DNA of 18,344 nt from CAZPBO01 sp964584815 (GTDB lineage Bacteria > Planctomycetota > SKW154). The notes beneath the pieces are model-generated. The model was given only the letters and a program-made list of their open reading frames with translations. It was not told the DNA's origin and did no database searches. Below are positions 12,762 to 18,344 of the stretch, one piece after another. The DNA is taken from positions 1-18,344 of the forward strand of contig CAZPBO010000047.1 in assembly GCA_964584815.1 (NCBI GenBank), given 5' to 3'. Position 1 is the stretch's first letter. Each line of letters opens with the position of its first letter. The position numbers and the translations under genes are program-made.

Positions 12762-15700
12762 TCCGTCACCTCCAGTGCAAGCCCGCTGCTGTGTCCACAA
12801 AGTTCTGGGAAGTACATTGAGGACGCCTTCACAGGGGGCATACGAAAGCGCCCTTTATAAGCCCCGCGCATCAGGAAGGACATCTTCACCTTCTGCCCTT
12901 TCCCCACATAGTTCAAGAAGAACACCACCTTGTCGTCCCAAACCTCGCGGTGGAACCACCAACCGTTGAGGCGGCAGTAGCGTCTTGTGGCGCTCTCCAC
13001 CACCTCACAACCCGCAGGCAACGGCACCTCCACCACTATATAACGGTAATTGCCAAATGATGTCAACTCCACCTCCACCAGAATCAACTCATCACGCTTT
13101 ATTTTCTCATTGTTTTTGACCTCTCCCAAAACCTTGAGAGTCGTCTTCCCCACTTCAGGCGCGACGCGCTTCAGCCAGCGTCTGAGCGCAAGTCCATTGT
13201 CGGGCTGCACAATCTTTGCGCTGTGGAACACGCAGGTAAGGGAGCATACAAGTCCCTTTGCGCCTTTTAGAGTTATTCTGTTTTTGCCTTTGCGGAAAAG
13301 CGCTGTGTCAATGGCGAAGGATGAGACTCTGTCAGTCGGAATTTCTCCCGCAAAGGCGGGTTTGGAGTTGACGGTGACGGAAAGCGTAAGTTTCTGGTCT
13401 GAGATTTTCTGCTTTGAGAGCAGTTTTAAGAAGGCGAGGACGGCGGCGGCGGTGTCGCGTGTTGAGTGCCATTTGTTGCCGTGCCGTCTGGACAGCAGCC
13501 ACGCACAAGCCGCGTTTGCCTCGTCCACCTTCCCCGCAGCCACAAGCGCCCTGGCACAATAAGCGGTCGTCTCCACAGGGTCAAGGTAGCGCCTGTAACC
13601 GCGCTCTGCCGCCCGCCAGAAAATCCCCTTCTCATCCCGTCGTGCTTCCTTCAGCAGAGCGTCCACCACAGACGATGCATCTTTATCGCGCCCTGCGTGC
13701 AGAAGCGCCATCGCAAGCAGCGCTTTGGTGTAGGGGGTTGCCTTCTTGCGAGCCGCATCATCAAAAACCACATCTATATAGCGCTTCGCCCTGTCAGGTG
13801 CCGCCTTCGCCAACACCCACACCATATAGCATTTGCGGTTGTAATTGCCCTTGCCAGGGCGTAGCGTCTTTATCATCCGCTCAAGCGCCGCGATACCACG
13901 CTTTATCACATCCTGCTTGACCACCACATCCACCTCCTTTGCCATTGCAAGCCCCAAAACCACATACGCCGTCATAAACGCATTTGTGCGGTCTTTCTTC
14001 CACCATCCCCAACCGCCGTCTTTGTGCTGCAACTCATAAAGGCGCTTCAGACCTGCCTTTATCGCCTTGCGCATTTTATTCTGCAGCGCTGCGTCCATCT
14101 TAAGCCCCAGTCTCTGGAACGCTTTTGTCGCCGCCAGTGTGGGCAAGACCTTGCCCATCGTCTGCTCCGTTCAGCCGTAGGGATACTTTACGAGATAGCG
14201 GAGGGACTGTTGGATAGCGGCGGCGTAACCACCACAAGAGACACCTATTCGCACCTTGAGTGCCTCAAAGTCATCGGGCAGGGTGAACTCCCAACTTTTG
14301 GGCTCTGTGCCAACAGTCAGCACGGTTCCTATGCGCTGTTTCTCACCACGAGGCAGGACGGGGATTCTGACCTCGGTGGCGTCGGCTTCGGTTTCACTCC
14401 TTGCCGCAGCGCGCAGAACCGCCTCCCCCGCGTCCTCCGCCAAAAACTCGCCTTCCGCGACCAGATGTTTACCTGTCTCCACCTCGCTCTGCTTCGTCAC
14501 AGGCTCACCTTTTAGGTTCTGCGCTTCAAACCGCACTCCAAGCGCTGCCCTTTTGCCGGTCTCGTTGTGCCCCCGCACACCGAGAACCGCCACATCCCCC
14601 ACCCGCAAAAAGCGGGGATGGATTATCTGCGCCATCACGGGCAGGCGGCTCACAAAGGACTTCTTGGCTATGCCGAACTCGGCTTCCGCCACCGCCACAA
14701 TCGTAAACCGCCAAGTCGTTATGTTGTCGGGAAGGCTTATGGTCAGGGTCGCTTTGCCGTCTGCGTTGGTTGTAACGCTGGCGCGCCAGAAAGCGGTGGT
14801 CGCAAAACTCTTACGCAGATAGACCGATTTGGGGATTTCCTTCAGCCCCACATGCCCTGAAAGTCCACCTTTTGCGGCAACTTTTCGCGGAGCGTTGGAT
14901 GGAGGCGGTCCTGCATCATTTTCTTCTCCTTCCATACTCTTACCAAGTGGAATAAGCGGGGCTGCGGCGTGTCTCGCCAAGCGCTCGCGTTGCTTAACAA
15001 AGCCACGCCTACGCCAGAAATGCGCCCACACCTTGTTCATCTCTTTCTGCTCCTTTTCCCAGACGGAGCGGAAGAGGCGCCAGAGTGCGGGGCGCGACGA
15101 AGGATAGCGCCACACCGCCTGTGGCATTATCCCCTCCCGACGGATTATGGGCAGGAAGAACTTTGCAGGGTCATCATAACTCTGCTCTTTCAACATAAAA
15201 AGCGCCTCATCCACCATCGCCACAGAGAACTCGCCAACAACAGGTCTGCCCTTGTAGTCCTTTAACGCGACCTCAAGTTTGACCCGTTTGCCGGGACGCC
15301 CTTCCTTGGGGGTAAGCATTCCTCGGATTTTGAGGCGGAAGGAGACGGGCTCCACGGTGACCATTCTTGTCGCGCTTCCGAAGCGTCCGTTATGGAAGGA
15401 TGCGACCCATAAGAAAAGGGCGGGCGCCATCGTTTCGGTCACCTGCACCTCAACGACCTGAACGGTGGCGCTTATATGCTCCACCCGCACATCATTCAGA
15501 TGAGAAGACTCAATTGTGACAAGACGCCAGGCGGGAACGACAGATGATAGAATAACGAACCGCGCCGTCTCCCCGGGTTTGTAGGACTCCTTATCAGGGA
15601 TTATCTCAAGCCAATTTCCGCCTGTTGGCACACCACCTTCTTTGGAGACGACAAGCACAGGCTGCGCTGCCGAGACTGGGTTGTCAAAGGCGTCTGTGGC

Positions 15701-17374
15701 GCGGGCAATGACGCGATAATAACCGGGTTGGGTGAATCTGACGGTGCAGGACGCCTCACCGAGGTTGTCGGAGCGGAGCAACTCACGGGCGATGCGCACA
15801 TTTCGGGTGTCATAGACCGCAATTCGGATGGGAACATCAGAGACAGGGGAGCCGAAGCCGCTGACGCGCACCGTTATGCGGCTCTCCTCTCCCACCATAT
15901 ATATGTTGCGGTCGGTTTTGACACCAATGCCGAACGCCGCACGCGTCACGCGAACCATCTGGCTCGCAAAGACTGCTATTCCGCTCGTCTTGTCGGTCAC
16001 CTGCGCCTCTATCACATAAAAGGCGTCATAAGGGCTTCTTGTGGTGGGGATTGCGACTTCGGCGTAACCGTTTGAGAGTTTGATTTTCTTCTCAAAGACG
16101 AGGACATCTTGAGGCATCGCCTCAAGTCTTCTTATGCGGAAGCCGAGACGCTGTCTGGCGAAGGGGTCAAAGAACCACGGTCTTCTGTGGACGCGCAGTG
16201 TCAACTCACCTTCTGCGACGGGTGGTCCGAACAGGTAGCGCGCTTCAATTTTTACTTTAACCTTTTCGCCCTGCACATAACCTGCTTTGTCGGCTTTGAG
16301 GGTGACTTTGAAGTCGGGTTTGCGGTAAGCGCGCACCTCAAAGGCTATTGTTGAGGACGCTGATGGATGTCGGGAGAGGACATAAAGGCGCCAGACTCCG
16401 AGTGAGGGCTTTTCTGGCAGGTCTATTTTGCCGCTGAATGTTCCGAAACGGTTGACCTTTATCTCTCCCTGAGCAACACGGCGATATTTGGCATCCTGAA
16501 CAAACCATCTGATTTTCATCTGTCCCGGATATCTTGGACCATCGGGGGTGAGCACGCGCACAACGCCCCTGAAGTAGACCCGCTCGCCGGGACGATAAAG
16601 CGGTCTGTCGGTATAGATGTATATCTTGGTGGGGAAAGATGCTCCGCCTTGCCAGACGGATGCGAAGAGCACCTCATTGTTGTGGCGAACGACGATGTTA
16701 TTCTTGCCTGACTTTCTGTTTTTGAGGATAAGAAGTCCGTTTGCGGGTGTTATGCCGCGTTCCAGCACCTTCCCGCTTGTGTCAACAAGCGAGACTTCCG
16801 CGTTGGCGACAGGGGCGCCGTCGCTTTTCCGCACGACCCAGACGAGAAGGTCGCTACCCACCACCCGCGCCACAAAATCCATACTCGCAACAGTCAGATA
16901 ACTCCACACCTCAAAAACCGCGCGCCTTACCCGCACAAGATAAATGCCCGTCTTCAAACGCCCAATGTTGAGCAGACGCTCTTTCCATACCCCCTCACTC
17001 TTAAGCGGCTTTTCTTTGAACATCTTTGTCCACAGATATGTGAGGTGGGGTTTGATTTTCTTGAGTTGCTCATCAGGTTTTTCGGAAAGCGCACTCGGGC
17101 GCTTTTTTGCGTTGGCGAGAACAGCAGCAGCGCTCACTTCATCAAGCAGTTTCCTTTTGTATCGGAAAAAGTTCGCGTCCCACGCTTTTTGAAGCAGCCA
17201 CTCAAGGGAGTCAACGCGCCAGAGGGAGACCTCATACTCGCCGTCAACGACATCGCGCACCATCACAGTAGCGTCTTTGTCGGGTCGTTGGTGCGGCTCA
17301 ATGCGAACCTGAAACCCTTGAGCAAGCGCTACACTCATCCCAAAAATAACAACCGTGACAATCCCAACACGCAT
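12758..17374 (-). CDS. Selenocysteine-containing alpha-2-macroglobulin (in-frame UGA at the thioester site)
   Basis: One reading frame of 1538 residues if the TGA at 14173-14171 is read as selenocysteine (Sec1068). Order: signal peptide (ending ALA, no lipobox), macroglobulin beta domains with TDRPLYRPGERVYFRG (255-270), a Gly/Pro-rich bait-like stretch (about 805-850), the A2M signature FATTAFW ... LPDNITTWRF (856-890), then YPYG-U-TEQT (1064-1072). The alpha-helical thioester domain follows with DGGWGWW (near 1120) and KWHSTRDTAAAVLAFL. Bacterial A2M proteins trap proteases; the family motif is YPYGCxEQ, whose Cys forms a thioester with the Gln. Here Sec1068 and Gln1071 would form a selenoester. 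ATG 17374 has GGAGG 7 bases upstream. If UGA stops translation, only a 1067-residue protein lacking the thioester domain is made. Confidence 0.88.
14140..14157 (-). promoter_or_regulatory. Bacterial SECIS hairpin
   Basis: Downstream of the UGA the mRNA reads U-GGGCAA-GGUC-UUGCCC-A: a perfect 7-bp stem capped by GGUC. The AGGUCU top is the same as in the E. coli fdhF SECIS as I know it. The loop starts 20 bases after the UGA, against 18 in fdhF, inside the accepted bacterial range. GU in the loop is the SelB contact. The hairpin covers codons for G-K-V-L-P, where the family normally has S-R-x-L-P, so it appears to constrain the protein sequence. Confidence 0.85.
14171..14173 (-). other. Recoded UGA (selenocysteine codon)
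   Basis: TGA lies in frame between TAC-GGC (Tyr-Gly) and ACG-GAG-CAG (Thr-Glu-Gln). It differs by one base from the Cys codons TGC/TGT expected at the invariant thioester position. Homology continues without shift on both sides. Confidence 0.87.
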
Positions 17375-17436
17375 ATCCGCTCCTCCGAAAAAGATTTCCC
17401 CTTTATTTGACCCCCAGCCATTCCTAACGGTTGCGT

Positions 17437-17442
17437 ATTATA
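17437..17442 (-). promoter_or_regulatory. Candidate -10 of the A2M operon promoter
   Basis: On the minus strand a perfect TATAAT lies at 17442-17437, about 62 bases before the A2M start codon. No convincing -35 is seen at the right distance, so this promoter may be weak or activator-dependent. Confidence 0.4.
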
Positions 17443-17489
17443 AGGGTTGAAGAGAGTTTTTTCCAGAAACGGTAATGGGAATTGGGTTC

Positions 17490-17517
17490 TTGACAAGCAC
17501 ATAGGTTAGGGTATAAT
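17490..17517 (+). promoter_or_regulatory. Perfect-consensus sigma-70 promoter
   Basis: TTGACA at 17490-17495 and TATAAT at 17512-17517, both perfect, with a 16-base spacer. The predicted start near 17524 is about 25 bases before the ATG at 17549, with GGAGGAGGAGG between. This predicts strong constitutive expression of the divergent gene. Confidence 0.8.
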
Positions 17518-17548
17518 CGCGTTGCAGAAGGATAGGGAGGAGGAGGGG

Positions 17549-18344
17549 ATGGCGCGTCCTTACAAGGTCTTGTTGCGAGGATATGAGGAGAAGGCAAGAA
17601 CCCGCCTTAAAGAGGACCTCGGCAAACTGTTGGGGGTGGGAGCAGGTCACGCCGACGACATACTCGCATCAGCCCCCATAGTTCTGTTTGACAATCTCTC
17701 CAAGAAGGAAGCGGAAAAGGTCGTTGAGAAGATGAAGGAAGTGATAGAAGGTGGTGCGGAGATAGTCTCCACCCGTGAAAGTCTGGCGGATGTCGCAAGG
17801 GTTGAGTGGCCGGAACTTCCGCAGGTGGTGAAGGATGTTCTCAGCGCAGAGGAGGATGAGGAGAAAAAAGAGGCTGAGGAAGAGAAGAAAGCGGAGGAAA
17901 AACCCAAGAAGAAGAAAAAGAAGCGTAGAAAAGCGACGAAGGAGGACGCTGAGGCGGTGGAGGAAGCAGGCAAAGAAGAGGTTGCGGTCAGCAAATATGA
18001 CTTTACTGTTGACCAAATAGAGGTAGAGAACAAGTGGGTGTTCTGTTGTCCGCGATGCGGGGCGATGTTCCAACTGCTCCCGTTGGCGGAAGAAGAGCGG
18101 CAAGAGGCGCTGGCGCAAAGAGAGATAGAAAGGATACTGGAGAGGCGGGAAGCGGCGATTTCGCCTGTCGCGGCTGACGCAGAAAGCGCAGGAGGGGAGG
18201 CGGAGGAAGAGGAAATGCTTGAACCACTTGATGAGTTGCCCATAGTGGAAGAAGAGCCGCTGGCAGTCCCCCTTACCGAGGAACCTGAGGTCAAGGACGA
18301 TTTCTCTGTGACGATGGATGAACTTGAACGACACGCCGAAGAGG
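17549..18344 (+). CDS. L7/L12-C-terminal-like domain protein with half zinc ribbon (3' end outside window)
   Basis: At least 265 residues, open at the window edge. Residues 1-78 (MARPYKVLLRGYEEK ... AGHADDILASAPIVLFDNLSKKEA) look like the ribosomal L7/L12 C-terminal / ClpS-type fold in spacing and hydrophobic pattern, but this is not ribosomal L7/L12: there is no N-terminal dimer domain. A very charged Lys/Glu linker (100-145) follows, then FCCPRCGAMF (165-174), one CxxC knuckle of a zinc ribbon whose partner is not seen, then an acidic low-complexity tail. No signal peptide, so cytoplasmic. I do not recognise the family. It is divergent from the A2M gene and shares its 174-base intergenic region. 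Confidence 0.75.
   Translation, partial: MARPYKVLLRGYEEKARTRLKEDLGKLLGVGAGHADDILASAPIVLFDNLSKKEAEKVVEKMKEVIEGGAEIVSTRESLADVARVEWPELPQVVKDVLSAEEDEEKKEAEEEKKAEEKPKKKKKKRRKATKEDAEAVEEAGKEEVAVSKYDFTVDQIEVENKWVFCCPRCGAMFQLLPLAEEERQEALAQREIERILERREAAISPVAADAESAGGEAEEEEMLEPLDELPIVEEEPLAVPLTEEPEVKDDFSVTMDELERHAEE

Noticed and set aside
12758..14158. Separate gene starting at ATG 14158, with GGAG 6 bases upstream
   Set aside because: The GGAG comes from the conserved Glu-Gln codons of the thioester motif. A stand-alone product would lack a signal peptide and would begin in mid-domain. Reinitiation cannot be excluded, but the in-frame continuity and SECIS favour one protein.
14171..14173. Nonsense mutation or sequencing error making an A2M pseudogene
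   Set aside because: No other stop or frameshift occurs in 4.6 kb, the downstream domain is well preserved and coupled to the next gene, the stop falls on the one Cys that Sec could replace, and a SECIS and selB are present. Raw reads would settle it.

Overview
The window comes from an uncultivated-type bacterium. A run of exactly 100 N (5514-5613) marks it as scaffolded draft sequence. The gene set is bacterial: a DksA/TraR-type zinc finger, signal peptidase II, SelB, a rhomboid-family protein and consensus sigma-70-like promoters. The DNA is moderately GC-rich by eye, genes are tightly packed with 4-base ATGA/GTGA/TTGA overlaps, and GTG and TTG starts are common. I cannot name the phylum. 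The cyclic 2,3-diphosphoglycerate genes hint at a thermophile, but that is inference.

Left block (1-5406, + strand): a palindrome-rich intergenic region and two candidate promoters lead into one tight operon. It encodes a DksA/TraR-type zinc finger protein, lspA, a 2-phosphoglycerate kinase with two ATP-cone domains, cyclic 2,3-diphosphoglycerate synthetase, an archaeal-type phosphoglycerate mutase and a two-CBS-domain protein. The three middle enzymes form a complete route 3-PG -> 2-PG -> 2,3-DPG -> cyclic DPG, a solute otherwise known from hyperthermophilic methanogens.

Centre (5388-11582): on the minus strand selB (selenocysteine-specific elongation factor) is followed by a MOSC-domain gene that is cut by the assembly gap. 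Divergent from selB is a rhomboid-family membrane protein that seems to have lost both catalytic residues and carries a long cytoplasmic tail. Convergent with it are a MetE/UROD-like methyltransferase-fold gene and pyrF.

Right block (11583-17374, minus strand) holds the main discovery. Two reading frames that look like separate genes (14171-17374 and 12758-14158) are one in-frame alpha-2-macroglobulin gene of 1538 codons. They are separated by a single TGA at 14173-14171, exactly where the family has the thioester cysteine: YPYG-[TGA]-TEQT in place of YPYG-C-x-EQT. The RNA just downstream folds into a 7-bp hairpin with a GGUC loop closed by A-U. This matches the apical hairpin of the E. coli fdhF SECIS element as I know it, at nearly the same distance from the UGA. 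With selB in the same window, the best reading is a selenocysteine-containing alpha-2-macroglobulin, with a predicted intramolecular selenoester instead of the thioester. A secreted HEAT-like/PDZ protein is translationally coupled behind it.

Right edge (17549 onward, + strand): a divergent gene with a perfect-consensus promoter encodes a ribosomal L7/L12-C-terminal-like domain, a charged linker and half of a zinc ribbon, and runs out of the window. No tRNA, rRNA, CRISPR array or transposase gene was seen.
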